From: Heyndrickxia shackletonii
Lineage (GTDB): Bacteria; Bacillota; Bacilli; Bacillales; Bacillaceae_C
Reading direction: 5' to 3'
DNA: 64,000 nt
Assembly: GCF_001420715.1 (NCBI RefSeq)
Contig: NZ_LJJC01000004.1
Span: 3,553,740-3,617,739 of the forward strand
Under the pieces are notes generated by a model. It searched no databases. It worked only from the letters and a program-made list of their open reading frames with translations, and was not told the origin of the DNA. A program made the position numbers and the translations under genes. This document shows, one piece after another, positions 1-8,774 of the stretch (position 1 is its first letter; every line of letters starts with the position of its first letter).

Positions 1-136
1 CTTCCACTGAATCAAAAATGAAAGAGAAATCAATCACTGCCTCCATTTTTCGGACTAAATGATTTTCGGGAACCAACTGGTCTAAAGCGATCATTTCTAC
101 TTGATCACGTTGAATGGAATTATGTTTTGAAAGCAT
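1..136 (-). CDS. Transposase N-terminus (IS1182-like), cut by window edge
   Basis: The reverse strand encodes 45 residues running off the left edge of the window, beginning MLSKHNSIQRDQVEMI and continuing with LVPENHLVRKMEAVIDFSF. This matches my memory of the N-terminus of IS1182-family (DUF772) transposases, where an LVPxxHLVRKxEAxIDFSF segment is typical. The start at 136 follows a GGGGTG ribosome-binding site six bases upstream. An ATG two codons earlier sits directly against that site and is less likely. Only the first part is visible, so whether the element is intact cannot be judged. Confidence 0.65.
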   Translation of the reverse strand, partial: MLSKHNSIQRDQVEMIALDQLVPENHLVRKMEAVIDFSFIFDSVE

Positions 137-182
137 CTTCATCACCCCAAGTATTATTTCTATTTATATTTTAAAACAAAAA

Positions 183-226
183 AGACTGTAGGCAAGCTCG
201 ATCTTCATCGAGTTTGTCTACAGTCT
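183..226 (-). terminator. Strong hairpin terminator after the acyl-CoA ligase
   Basis: Two 20-base arms that pair except for two positions surround a CTTC loop. On the reverse strand they are followed by a TTTTTT run. The hairpin lies about 35 bases past the ligase stop codon and just upstream of the transposase start, so it both ends the ligase transcript and shields the transposase from read-through. It could also be part of the end of the insertion sequence. Confidence 0.75.
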
Positions 227-227
227 G

Positions 228-251
228 AATGCAGAATTATTATTCTGCATT
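228..251 (+). terminator. Hairpin with forward T-run
   Basis: A perfect 10-bp stem, AATGCAGAAT with ATTCTGCATT, has a TATT loop and is followed on the forward strand by a T run. It sits back to back with the reverse-strand terminator at 183-226, insulating both directions between the transposase and the ligase gene. Confidence 0.6.
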
Positions 252-260
252 TTTTTCTCC

Positions 261-1799
261 TTATTTAGATGGGATTTGATCCTTTAAAGCTCTTCTTAAT
301 ATTTTTCCCGTTGTATTTTTCGGCAGCTCATCAATAAATTCAATTATTGTTGGAAGCTTATATTTTGCTAATCTTTCTTTACAATAATTCATTAATGCTT
401 GTGCAGTTAATTCACTATTTTTAGTTACAACAAAGCATTTTATTGCTTCTCCTTGTTCCGGATCCGGAATACCAATGACAGCAGCCTCTACTACATCCGG
501 ATGATCATATAATACCTCTTCTACTTCACGAGGATAAACATTAAACCCTCCTACTATCACCATATCCTTTTTACGATCGACAATATAGAAATAGCCTTCC
601 TCATCCATTTTTGCAAGATCCCCGGTGTATAGCCATCCATCACGAATGGTTGCAGCTGTTTCCTCCGGCATTTTATAATAGCCCTTCATGACATTAGGTC
701 CTTGAACTACCAACTCTCCAACTTCCCCAACCGGAACTTCCTCCCCTAACACATCCACTACTTTATTTTTTACATTTAAGATGGAAGTACCAATGGATCC
801 CGGCTTTCTTGGACGGTCAAGCGGATTAAAGGCTGTCACAGGCGATGCTTCCGATAAACCATACCCTTCAGAGACAAAAACATTAAATTTCTTTTCAAAG
901 TTTTTCAATAAGGCAACAGGAAGTGATGACCCTCCGGAAATACATAAGCGCAGGGATGAAAAATCCTTTGGATCTCCTTCTGGATATTGGTATAAGAAAT
1001 TATACATAGTTGGAACTCCAGCAAAAATAGTAGCTTCATATTTTTTTGCTAATCTAAAAATATCTTTTGGACTAAATTTAGGTGCGATTAATAGAGTTGC
1101 TCCGCTTATAAGTGGCGCATTAACGACGACTGTAAGGCTGAAAACATGAAACATTGGCAAGGTAGTGATGACACGGTCCTCATTGTTCATTTTTAAATAC
1201 ATACCTGTGTCGCTTGCATTGGAATATAGATTTTTGTGAGTAAGCATGGCACCCTTAGGTTTTCCGGTTGTGCCGGATGTATAAAGAATGACAGCAACAT
1301 CATCCTCAAAAATTTGTGGTCCTTGAAACGCTAAATCCCCTGATGCAACAACTTCTGCAAACGATTTCAATTTATCGTTTGCAGGAGGCTCCACTTTTTT
1401 AGTCGGATCCGATTCACAAATAATATAATGTTCTACCTTTGGAAGCATTGCCCCCATTTTTTCAGCAAGTGGCACTAGAAGGTCAAGTGCTACTACTGCT
1501 TTTATATCCCCATTCAATAAAATATAGCCTATTTCTTCCGGTGTATAGATTGGATTAACCGGAATTACCGTCACACCAAGTCTCATTGCTCCATACAGGG
1601 CAATAATGAAATGCGGCGAATTACCAAGAAGAAGTGCAATATGGTCCCCTTTTTTCAACCCCAATTGTTCCAACCCGCTTGCAAATTTTGTGACTGCCGC
1701 ATCCAACTCGGCATATGTAGTTGGTTGATCCATGAAATAATAAGCAATTTTGTCAGCGCTTTCTATTGATGTGTTGTGAAGTCTTGTTGTTAAATCCAT
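261..1799 (-). CDS. lcfB: Long-chain fatty-acid--CoA ligase
   Basis: This 512-residue enzyme of the ANL (acyl-CoA synthetase) superfamily activates fatty acids with ATP and CoA for beta-oxidation. The P-loop [11 protein letters not shown] lies near residues 172-183, the A5 motif GYGLSE is mid-protein, and the [22 protein letters not shown] hinge region and the [11 protein letters not shown] lysine motif are at the C-terminus, so all core motifs are intact. The start at 1799 is preferred because GGGGAGGG lies just upstream; a longer frame to 1829 would run through that site. A FadR-type palindrome overlaps the upstream region (1815-1832), as known for lcfB (yhfL) of B. subtilis. The next genes in order (lplJ, yhfI) are also its B. 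subtilis neighbours, though two transporter modules intervene here. Confidence 0.9.
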   Translation of the reverse strand: MDLTTRLHNTSIESADKIAYYFMDQPTTYAELDAAVTKFASGLEQLGLKKGDHIALLLGNSPHFIIALYGAMRLGVTVIPVNPIYTPEEIGYILLNGDIKAVVALDLLVPLAEKMGAMLPKVEHYIICESDPTKKVEPPANDKLKSFAEVVASGDLAFQGPQIFEDDVAVILYTSGTTGKPKGAMLTHKNLYSNASDTGMYLKMNNEDRVITTLPMFHVFSLTVVVNAPLISGATLLIAPKFSPKDIFRLAKKYEATIFAGVPTMYNFLYQYPEGDPKDFSSLRLCISGGSSLPVALLKNFEKKFNVFVSEGYGLSEASPVTAFNPLDRPRKPGSIGTSILNVKNKVVDVLGEEVPVGEVGELVVQGPNVMKGYYKMPEETAATIRDGWLYTGDLAKMDEEGYFYIVDRKKDMVIVGGFNVYPREVEEVLYDHPDVVEAAVIGIPDPEQGEAIKCFVVTKNSELTAQALMNYCKERLAKYKLPTIIEFIDELPKNTTGKILRRALKDQIPSK

Positions 1800-1814
1800 A
1801 TTCCCTCCCCTTTC

Positions 1815-1832
1815 TGAATGAATAATCATTCA
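1815..1832. promoter_or_regulatory. FadR operator upstream of the acyl-CoA ligase
   Basis: TGAATGAATAATCATTCA has perfect 7-bp arms (TGAATGA/TCATTCA) around four bases. It matches the B. subtilis FadR (YsiA) box, from which long-chain acyl-CoA releases the repressor. It ends 16 bases upstream of the ligase start codon, close enough to the ribosome-binding site to block initiation of transcription or elongation. Confidence 0.85.
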
Positions 1833-1944
1833 TTTTAATTTTCTAAATATATTATATAGAAAGAATTTTAGGGATACAAGATGTCTTGGGGGAATGTCAT
1901 AAAAAAACTTATAGGCGAAACTTGATTGGTAGAATAGCCTTTGA

Positions 1945-2305
1945 CCGGACAGTGGTTCCGTTATCAGTGACAAAAAGGCATTTTGGGAGTTGAACCGACA
2001 CACATTCCGTTGTTAAAGCAAAAGACAGCTATTTTCATTGGATAGCGGAATGTGGGGCCGCAAAGGCAGTTAAAACGGACAATTTTTTGTAAATAAGGGA
2101 AACTGGGGCCGCAATGAACTTTCCGCGGACTCTAAATCCCTTATCTGTGACAAATTGCTTGGTTTTGGGCTATTATCGGACACTCGTTCCGTTATAAGCT
2201 ATTTTTATTGGTAATTTTCAAGATTTTCATCAAATAGCGGAATGTAGGTCCGCAAATTCGAAGAAAATACGATTTTTTACAGCAATAACGGAACGTCTGT
2301 CCTCT
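1945..2305. repeat. Array of short CGGACA/TTCCG repeat units
   Basis: About eight units occur in both orientations, each pairing a CGGAC- or CCGC-type block with TTCCGTTAT or its complement a few bases away (for example CGGACAGTGGTTCCGTTAT near 1945 and ATAGCGGAATGTGGGGCCGC near 2042). Units are separated by 20-40 unrelated AT-rich bases. The CGGA/TCCG ends make each unit a small inverted repeat. The same motif array occurs at 36700-36888. No open frame is visible in 1833-2453; this array and a terminator fill most of it. Confidence 0.7.
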
Positions 2306-2384
2306 AACATTATACAAATTAAAATTTTTACAGGTGTGGTTTTCACAACGGTCCTGGCGTTCTTTAAGTCTATGTTTAAAGTAA

Positions 2385-2411
2385 AAACCGGAATGATTCC
2401 CATTCCGGTTT
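2385..2411 (-). terminator. Terminator downstream of the BceB-like permease
   Basis: AAACCGGAATG and CATTCCGGTTT form a perfect 11-bp stem with a five-base loop. The reverse strand continues with a short T-rich stretch. It lies about 40 bases after the permease stop codon. Confidence 0.75.
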
Positions 2412-2453
2412 CTATTTAATGTTTTTGTCCCCCAAAATTACAGACCGATAGTA

Positions 2454-4355
2454 CTAAATTAATGTCTTCTTCAAGTTTCGCAAATAACGATATCGAATGA
2501 GGAAGAAGTATATCAATTGAGCAATCAGGAAGCTTGCCAGAACAATAACCATCTCAGAAACAATTGATAATGAGTAGTAGCTTTGCAATGCCATAAAAGC
2601 AAACGCACTATGAACAAATGCTACGACAATCGGAACAAAGAATAGCAACGCAAGCTGCTGGGTAACAATTTTGTTTAATTCCTGATCTGTTAATCCTACC
2701 TTTTTAATCGTTAAATATTGTCGTCTGTCATAATCCAGATCCGCATACAGGCGGAAATACAGGAAACTGCCGGCTGCAATAAAGAATACAGCACCAATTA
2801 ATAACGCAACGAATAACATCGTTTTAAACATATTCATTTGATTTTGATACATCGTACCACTGACTTGTATTTCATAATGATGATTTTCAGAGAAATAAGA
2901 GCTGCCCTCTGGTGCAAGTTTTTTTGCAATGCCAGCCGTTTTTTCGAAGTCCTTCGTAAAGAATCCTGTGAAAGTATTTGTTTTAACCGGCTTTAGTTTT
3001 TTATAAAGTTCATCACTGACTATTAGACCCGCTCGAAATGGAATCGCCACATTTTTAGACAGCTTCTTTGCATTAAGTTTAATTTTATCCTGTTTCAATG
3101 TATACATGACAGGTTTGAACTCCATTTGATTATGGGAGTATAACATTGCCAAAGCTTCATTTCCAGTTAACGGTTTCTCGTGAACATCAAATCCTGCACT
3201 TTTTGCGATATTTTTATAATCAGAGAATGAAATAATATCAATATCCTTGACTGGATAACGATAGCCTGTATTTTCTGAAGCAACTTCCACATTTTTGATT
3301 ACAGCGCTTGATGTCGTATAAGGAATACCTTTATTGTTCAATTCTGTTTTGATTTGCTGCAAGTTTTGCTGCTGTACTGGTTGATCATCCATCGCGGTAT
3401 AGCTGATTGCTGCAGGATAATCATCTTTGAATTGCTTGTTCATAATATTCATCGAAGCAAGTGTTCCTACCGCGCAAAACGCAACCGCTGAAACGATCGT
3501 GACCATAAAGAACATGCGTGCATTATCCTTTAAGCGATAGGCAAGGCTTGAAATCGTTATGATATTAGTTTTCTTCCAAAAGAAAAAACGATTTTTTTGC
3601 AGCATTTTTATTACAAATACGGATAGTTGTGTATAGAAAAAATATGTTCCCACAATAGTCATCGCAATGACTGGGAGAATTCTAAAAAGAATGGTCCCCA
3701 TAGTTGTTGTTGCCGCCAAGTAATAACTTAAGAGCAGCAGAACAGCTGCAAACAGTGATAGTAGTACCGAAGCTTTCGGCTCCTTTTTCGGCTTTTCGCC
3801 AGCTTGGAATAAATCTATCAGTTTATTTACTCTTAGAAGAATCGTCGTAAATAATGAAATACAAAAGAATAGAATTAAAAACGCACATATCGTTAGCAAT
3901 AATGCTTTAAAGGAAAGATAAAAGGATAGTGAATCAATCCCAATCATCCTTGATCCGATCATTAAAAACAATTTTCCAGTGATAATACCTGCACCAATGC
4001 CAAGAATAATTGCCCCAATACCTATAAGCATATTTTCCAAAAAGACCATACGATTTAATTGGCTTCTTGTCATGCCATGCATCATTAGTATTCCAAATTC
4101 ACGCTTCCGTGATTTTAGGAATGTGCTGACAGAGTATAGGACGAATAAAAAGGCAAAAAGATACATAATCACTTCAGCTGCAGTCATTAGCTGAACTGCA
4201 ACAGCAGAAGTTACACCTTGTTTTATATCTGGGTGAAAAATAAATAGTGCATACACAAAGAAAATTAAAACGGAAAATGCGCTGCTTAGAAAATAGGCAG
4301 AGTATGTCCGTTTATTACGGACAACATTTCTATACACGAACTGCGGAAAGGTCAC
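2454..4355 (-). CDS. BceB-type ABC transporter permease
   Basis: This 633-residue membrane protein is the permease of a peptide-antibiotic sensing and resistance transporter (BceAB family). An N-terminal helix and a group of helices to about residue 310 precede a large extracytoplasmic domain of roughly 200 residues (from about MNKQFKDDYP to the SGTMYQNQ region). Three C-terminal helices follow, in the FtsX-like arrangement typical of BceB, YxdM and PsdB, which are of similar length. The start is a GTG, with GGAGGAG 6 bases upstream inside the ATPase gene; the two frames overlap by 26 bp and so are co-translated. With the ATPase, kinase and regulator it forms a complete Bce module. Known family members protect against bacitracin, lantibiotics or similar; the substrate here is unknown. 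Confidence 0.88.
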   Translation of the reverse strand: MTFPQFVYRNVVRNKRTYSAYFLSSAFSVLIFFVYALFIFHPDIKQGVTSAVAVQLMTAAEVIMYLFAFLFVLYSVSTFLKSRKREFGILMMHGMTRSQLNRMVFLENMLIGIGAIILGIGAGIITGKLFLMIGSRMIGIDSLSFYLSFKALLLTICAFLILFFCISLFTTILLRVNKLIDLFQAGEKPKKEPKASVLLSLFAAVLLLLSYYLAATTTMGTILFRILPVIAMTIVGTYFFYTQLSVFVIKMLQKNRFFFWKKTNIITISSLAYRLKDNARMFFMVTIVSAVAFCAVGTLASMNIMNKQFKDDYPAAISYTAMDDQPVQQQNLQQIKTELNNKGIPYTTSSAVIKNVEVASENTGYRYPVKDIDIISFSDYKNIAKSAGFDVHEKPLTGNEALAMLYSHNQMEFKPVMYTLKQDKIKLNAKKLSKNVAIPFRAGLIVSDELYKKLKPVKTNTFTGFFTKDFEKTAGIAKKLAPEGSSYFSENHHYEIQVSGTMYQNQMNMFKTMLFVALLIGAVFFIAAGSFLYFRLYADLDYDRRQYLTIKKVGLTDQELNKIVTQQLALLFFVPIVVAFVHSAFAFMALQSYYSLSIVSEMVIVLASFLIAQLIYFFLIRYRYLRNLKKTLI

Positions 4356-5100
4356 TGCTGTCTCCTCCTAGCAAAGCAAGCATATCAATAATCTTTTGGA
4401 AGAATGCTTGGCGGTTATCCCCGCGGTAAATTTCATTGTATAATTGGCCGTCCTTGATAAAAATCACACGGTGGCAATAGCTTGCTGCAACCGCATCGTG
4501 GGTTACCATTAATGCAGTAGCTCCGTCTTCTTGATTAATGGCAGTTAGAGTCTCCATAACATCCTTCGCTGATTTCGAGTCTAAGTTACCAGTTGGCTCG
4601 TCCGCTAAAATAAGAGAGGGATTGTGAATGATAGCTCGTGCAATTGCCGTTCTTTGCATCTGTCCTCCAGATATTTCATAAGTTCTTTTCTTTAAAATAT
4701 GGTCAATTCCCAGCTTCTTTGTGACAGTTTGCAGCTTTTTGTTCATTTCTCGAATACTTTCACCATCCAGTGTGAGGGGCAGCACAATGTTTTCTTCCAC
4801 CGTTAATGTATCAAGTAAATTAAAGTGCTGGAAAACGAAGCCGAGCTCATGTCTTCTAAATAGTGCAGTATCTTTTCGGTTTAAAACATGCGGATTTTTG
4901 CTGTTTATCTTGATTTCGCCGGATGTCGGGCGGTCGATTGTTGCAATTAGGTTGAGAAGCGTTGTTTTCCCGCTTCCTGAAGGACCCATGATCCCGACAA
5001 ACTCCCCTTTTTCAATGGAAAAATTAATATCATTTAATGCTTTATGAGCGACTTTTCCCTCATAAATCTTCTCTAAATGTCTCACCTCTAGAATCGACAT
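4330..5100 (-). CDS. BceA-type ABC transporter ATP-binding protein
   Basis: A 256-residue nucleotide-binding protein of the LolD/MacB-like group. Walker A GPSGSGKTT is at residues 39-47, the Q-loop is in FVFQHFNLLDTLTVEENI, the signature is ISGGQMQR, and Walker B is LILADEPTGNLDS with a following H-loop (MVTHD). It powers the BceB-like permease whose gene overlaps its 3' end. The start is set at 5100 (MSILEV), since AGGGAGTG lies just upstream; an in-frame codon 7 residues earlier has no good site. Unlike many bce loci, it is separated from the kinase gene by about 425 bp containing a dispersed repeat, so it probably has its own promoter, the usual target of the BceR-type regulator. Confidence 0.9.
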   Translation of the reverse strand: MSILEVRHLEKIYEGKVAHKALNDINFSIEKGEFVGIMGPSGSGKTTLLNLIATIDRPTSGEIKINSKNPHVLNRKDTALFRRHELGFVFQHFNLLDTLTVEENIVLPLTLDGESIREMNKKLQTVTKKLGIDHILKKRTYEISGGQMQRTAIARAIIHNPSLILADEPTGNLDSKSAKDVMETLTAINQEDGATALMVTHDAVAASYCHRVIFIKDGQLYNEIYRGDNRQAFFQKIIDMLALLGGDSSDLSAVRV

Positions 5101-5202
5101 TCTTATCACTCCCTGTATCATTTTGTATCTTCATTTTATCTAGATTCATGAAATACAACCATTTCGTTAACTTACAGTTAGCTTACAAAATTGTAAGGTA
5201 GA

Positions 5203-5388
5203 AGAAAAGCGGAAGCGCCTTGCCCATCGGCGTACGGATTTCGTAGTCGCTCACCTCGAGATAAAGGAAACACAGTGAGGTAGTTCACGAACTGATGTTG
5301 ACTTATCGTAGGGAGGAGAGGGAGAAATCAGATAGCCGATTAGGCGCTGGTGAAATTTGAAGTGCCAATTTCACTTGGAGCTAGACAA
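5203..5388 (+). repeat. Dispersed structured repeat, copy 1 (full length, with module)
   Basis: Near-complete copy of the repeat family that recurs through the window. It starts AGAAAAGCGGAAGCGCC and ends GGAGCTAGACA. The terminal blocks AGCGCCT and ATCGGC can pair with GCCGAT and AGGCGC(T) at the other end; here GCCGATT carries one extra T and the inner arm is partly degraded. A 28-bp insertion (5351-5378), absent from the copy at 53643, carries a small GTGAAAT/ATTTCAC hairpin module and is flanked by TGG on both sides. The copy separates bceA from bceS. The rest of 5101-5484 shows no gene. Confidence 0.85.
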
Positions 5389-5484
5389 AGACTATACTTG
5401 TAAAATAATTTATAGAACAAAAAACTTAAAATTGAAGAAAGGTGTCTCTCCTGTGTGGACACTCTTGCCATTTGTCCATTTGTG

Positions 5485-5525
5485 GTGACAGGCACCATGT
5501 GAAATATTCACATGGTGCCTGTCAC
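5485..5525. repeat. Perfect 18-bp inverted repeat at the kinase stop codon
   Basis: GTGACAGGCACCATGTGA and its exact complement flank five bases. The structure begins on the base next to the bceS stop codon. No T run follows on the reverse strand, so it is not a classical intrinsic terminator, but it could halt decay or act as a terminator with a weak tail. The core GGTGNCAGGCACC recurs at 13926 and in altered form near 46060. Confidence 0.75.
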
Positions 5526-6497
5526 TTAAAAGATAATTCGTACTGTCGTGCCTTCGTTCACAGTTGATTCAATTTCGATTCGGTGTCCGAGTTTTTCACA
5601 AATTTGCTTTGCTAAATACAAACCCATACCCGTTGATTCTTGAAAGTTGCGGCCATTTTCGCCGGTAAAATAGGGATCAAAGACACGTGGTAAATCACTT
5701 TTGGGGATGCCGACGCCTTCATCTTGTATTTCAAGGATGGTATGCATGCCGCGGATATATCCGCGAAAGTAGATTTTCCGATTTTCATACATTGTATAGC
5801 GCACTGCATTAGTAATAAGCTGAGTAAGGACAAATGAAAGCCATTTTTCATCTGTCGCAACCTGAAGATTACTATCCACCTGAATCATTGGAAAGACATG
5901 CCTCCGAATAAATAATCGTTTTTGTGCGGATGTAACGGAACGGATAATATTTTCAAGCTGGAGTGTTTCAACATAAAAATCCCGCTCAAACGTGTCTAGA
6001 CGCGAGGTATACAACACCATTTCCAGGCCTTTCTTTAATCGGTCAAGTTCATCCCCTATTGCAGTATAGGTAGGTTCATCTTTATCTTGTATCATTAAAT
6101 GAATAACCGAAATTGGTGTTTTCATTTGATGAACCCATTGGTTAATAAATTGAATATGTCCCTCAAGCTTCCGCCGATAATCATGCAAGTCCGTTTTATA
6201 AAGTCTAAATTGACTTGTAAGCAAATTGTGAAGGCTTTCAGCTAATGGAGTACTATGATCGACATTCATAAATTCATCAATATTGGAAAGCGGATCTTCT
6301 AAGCGTTGGTAGAAACTACGGTTTGTTATGTATCGAAATACAAGATAACCGATAAGCAAACAGCCGCTAAGTAATGCGGCATATAATGAAATGGTTAAAT
6401 GCCTATAGCCATCAAGCCAATAAACAATGGTGATAATAAAAAGCTGGATGATATAAAAGAGAATAAGCGGGAGCTGTTCACGTAAGAAAAGTTTCAC
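5526..6497 (-). CDS. BceS-type intramembrane-sensing histidine kinase
   Basis: A 323-residue sensor kinase with two N-terminal helices (about residues 10-27 and 36-56) joined by only a few residues. This lack of an extracytoplasmic sensor domain is the hallmark of kinases that are switched on by a partner BceAB transporter. The phospho-accepting His is in HQMKTPISVI (about residue 123). ATP-binding N, G1 and G2 boxes follow (LITNAVRY, DEGVGIP, GMGLYLAKQI). Its start overlaps the regulator's end by four bases, so the two are co-translated. Signal probably comes from the BceAB-like pair encoded downstream. Confidence 0.9.
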   Translation of the reverse strand: MKLFLREQLPLILFYIIQLFIITIVYWLDGYRHLTISLYAALLSGCLLIGYLVFRYITNRSFYQRLEDPLSNIDEFMNVDHSTPLAESLHNLLTSQFRLYKTDLHDYRRKLEGHIQFINQWVHQMKTPISVIHLMIQDKDEPTYTAIGDELDRLKKGLEMVLYTSRLDTFERDFYVETLQLENIIRSVTSAQKRLFIRRHVFPMIQVDSNLQVATDEKWLSFVLTQLITNAVRYTMYENRKIYFRGYIRGMHTILEIQDEGVGIPKSDLPRVFDPYFTGENGRNFQESTGMGLYLAKQICEKLGHRIEIESTVNEGTTVRIIF

Positions 6498-7195
6498 TCC
6501 GCTTCACCCCAATTAGGCATAAGCCGATATCCTTGACCGCGAATCGTTTCGATTGCATCTTCAATTTGTAAAGAAGCTAATTTCTTTCTTACACGAGTAA
6601 TATAGACATTTAAAGTATTATCATCCACAAATGCTTGGTCATCCCATATTTTTTCAAGTAAACGATCACGGCTTACCACTCGTTCCGACTTTTTCATTAA
6701 TTCATCAAGAATTTTTGCTTCCGTATGGCTTAATTCCACCGTGTTGTCACCTACGGAAAGTATTAAGCGCTCAACATCAAGCTTTAATCCATTCACACTC
6801 AAAGAGCGCTCATTTTGAGACCCGGCATAGCTGCCATATGCGCGGCGAAGCTGGCTATTAATCTTTGCAATTACTATTTCGTAATCGAATGGCTTTGTTA
6901 TATAATCATCTCCTCCGTTTTCCAAAGCCATAACTTGATCCATCTTTCCATCACGTGCAGAAATAAACAGTATCGGGCAGGTTGATATATTACGAATTTG
7001 TCTGCACCAATAATAACCGTCAAATTTAGGTAGATTCACATCCAGCAATACAAGATGCGGTGAAAATTGTTCGAACTCGGATCTAATTGAATCAAAGTCC
7101 ACAACTGATTTTGTTTCAAAGCCAAATTTATGTAAATGCTCCTGAAGAAGTCTAACTAGCTGCTTATCATCTTCAATGATAAAAATTTTAAACAT
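6494..7195 (-). CDS. BceR-type response regulator (OmpR family)
   Basis: This 233-residue protein has a receiver domain (acidic EDD at residues 8-10, phospho-acceptor Asp near 52 in LLDVNLP, switch Lys in ITKPFDYE) followed by an OmpR/PhoB winged-helix DNA-binding domain (RVVSRDRLLEKIWDD, LNVYITRVRKKL). It is the first gene of its operon, with GGAGGGGGA before the ATG. It should activate the downstream bceAB-like genes when the transporter meets its peptide ligand; no binding site was identified with confidence. Confidence 0.92.
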   Translation of the reverse strand: MFKIFIIEDDKQLVRLLQEHLHKFGFETKSVVDFDSIRSEFEQFSPHLVLLDVNLPKFDGYYWCRQIRNISTCPILFISARDGKMDQVMALENGGDDYITKPFDYEIVIAKINSQLRRAYGSYAGSQNERSLSVNGLKLDVERLILSVGDNTVELSHTEAKILDELMKKSERVVSRDRLLEKIWDDQAFVDDNTLNVYITRVRKKLASLQIEDAIETIRGQGYRLMPNWGEAE

Positions 7196-7544
7196 GATCG
7201 ATTCCCCCTCCGCCTATTTTCCTTCATTGATTTTAACAAAGATTTCTTTTTTTGGATAATACCAAGTTTTACATTCGTTCTGTCTCTTAGAGGTGTAGTA
7301 TTAGAATAGTTAGAACACCTCAAAACATATAAAATTACTATAACTAAATAGAATCCTATTTGAAAAAAGATTGATCCATTTTGTGCTACGTTATCCCACC
7401 ATAGCCACTGTTCTTATTATAAGATCGGCGTCCCTCCTGTTGTAAGAAAGCCTATACTGTCATGCAGGAGGGATTCTCTTTGAGTAAAACGAGTCATGCG
7501 CAAAAATTATCCGATTGAATTTAAGTTGATTTATTAAAAAAAAA

Positions 7545-7577
7545 CCGAAATCCTTATTTTGAAAGAATGGATTTCGG
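7545..7577 (-). terminator. Terminator after the 58-residue membrane protein gene
   Basis: CCGAAATCC and GGATTTCGG form a perfect 9-bp stem; the reverse strand continues with a run of eight or nine Ts. It ends the small gene at 7656-7832. The remainder of 7196-7655 shows no convincing gene; a loose CCCTCCTG/CAGGAGGG inverted repeat with a long loop lies near 7430-7475. Confidence 0.75.
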
Positions 7578-7655
7578 CTTTATAAAGGTATAATTTTTAT
7601 TAATTAAGAAAGGTAAGAAAATAATATCCGCAATTCGGTTATACAAATTGATAGT

Positions 7656-7832
7656 TTAATGCAGAACAACCAAGTTAACGACAGCCGTTATAATTGCACA
7701 GCTACCAATTAGAATTACCCATCCTGCCCATTTATTTTTCCTCCCCTTTCGTTTACTTACAAGCAATGAGACAAAACTTATAATTACCAATAGTACACCA
7801 AATATCATATTGATTAAGCTACTTATTTCCAT
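7656..7832 (-). CDS. Small two-helix membrane protein
   Basis: A 58-residue frame starting MEISSLINMIFGVLLVIISF is preceded by AAAGGAG at the right distance. It has two hydrophobic segments (about residues 7-27 and 37-57) separated by a basic stretch rich in Lys and Arg (SKRKGRKNKW), so the loop is probably cytoplasmic. A terminator follows at 7545-7577. It stands between two antimicrobial-peptide resistance modules and is transcribed in the same direction, but I do not recognise the family and assign no function. Confidence 0.6.
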   Translation of the reverse strand: MEISSLINMIFGVLLVIISFVSLLVSKRKGRKNKWAGWVILIGSCAIITAVVNLVVLH

Positions 7833-8014
7833 TTCTATACTCCTTTTTCATCCATCCCATCGATTTTTTGTATCAATGTATGTCTAAAGTTTAATCAAAA
7901 CATTACTTAAAGGTTTTATTTACAATTAATGATAGTGCCTGATTTTAAAAATTTCCTGATCAGTCTTGGGCAATGTAATTCTAATAAAGCTTCCGTCCAC
8001 TAAACAGTCAGTGC

Positions 8015-8713
8015 TTAATTTAAATCAATGCGGTCAATTTTCCTTATGGCTAACACAACAATACCAAGAGCAATTATTGCTAAGGCTAGCGGAATATAAA
8101 TAATACCTGCTAATGAGAAATTCGGACCCATCGATTGGCATGTCACACTAACAATTAAAAGTGAAGAGATAATTGTTGCTGGTGTAGAATAGTTTCTCAT
8201 CCCGAAATATAGCGGTACGAGTGCTGCGACTGCAGTCGTTAAGCTAAACATGATGATTTTTATAATCTCCGCCAAAACATCGCTTGAAGTTAAACTCATT
8301 GCAGAAGTAAAATGAAAGATTTGATTCAAACCAATAAAACTGAAAATCACCACTATATGAGAAATTGTCATAGCAATGAATGTCATCAAAACGATCAGAA
8401 TCAATTTTGCACTCAGGATTTTTTTACGATTGATTGGATAGGAAAACATAATAAACATTGTTCGATTCCTAAACTCTTGAATAATCATTTTTGAAATCAG
8501 TACAGCGGCAAATACGATAAAAACACCTCTAACGCCTGCTCCACTTATCGTAAAAACTCCTGTCACATCTTTTAACATTTCGGTACCTTCACTTTTTTCA
8601 ACGACAGGAATTATACATAAAATACTCAGAATGATTATATTTGCAAGAATAGCACCTTTAACAAACCATCCTAATTTAAACTTTTTTGATTCAAGTCTTA
8701 TTAAATGAAACAA
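8015..8713 (-). CDS. ABC-2 type transporter permease
   Basis: A 232-residue membrane protein with about six predicted helices and no nucleotide-binding motif, of the ABC-2/BcrB-like type found in bacitracin and lantibiotic self-protection transporters. It begins with TTG; GGAG lies nine bases upstream. It follows the ATPase gene by about 60 bp and so most likely pairs with it. The first helix (residues about 15-38) is followed by an extracytoplasmic segment, then five hydrophobic stretches. Substrate is unknown; the neighbouring sensor-regulator pair suggests induction by an envelope-acting compound. Confidence 0.82.
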   Translation of the reverse strand: MFHLIRLESKKFKLGWFVKGAILANIIILSILCIIPVVEKSEGTEMLKDVTGVFTISGAGVRGVFIVFAAVLISKMIIQEFRNRTMFIMFSYPINRKKILSAKLILIVLMTFIAMTISHIVVIFSFIGLNQIFHFTSAMSLTSSDVLAEIIKIIMFSLTTAVAALVPLYFGMRNYSTPATIISSLLIVSVTCQSMGPNFSLAGIIYIPLALAIIALGIVVLAIRKIDRIDLN

Positions 8714-8774
8714 TATGATCGGCTCCTTGCCTCTTAATATATTACTCCGTTATACTATTCTCTTCCTCAAAACG

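Noticed and set aside
781-1149. Forward open frame of 122 codons inside lcfB
   Set aside because: It lies wholly antisense to a gene with intact motifs and has no ribosome-binding site of note.
1945-2305. CRISPR array
   Set aside because: Units are short, vary in sequence, point both ways and have irregular spacing; no cas genes are near.
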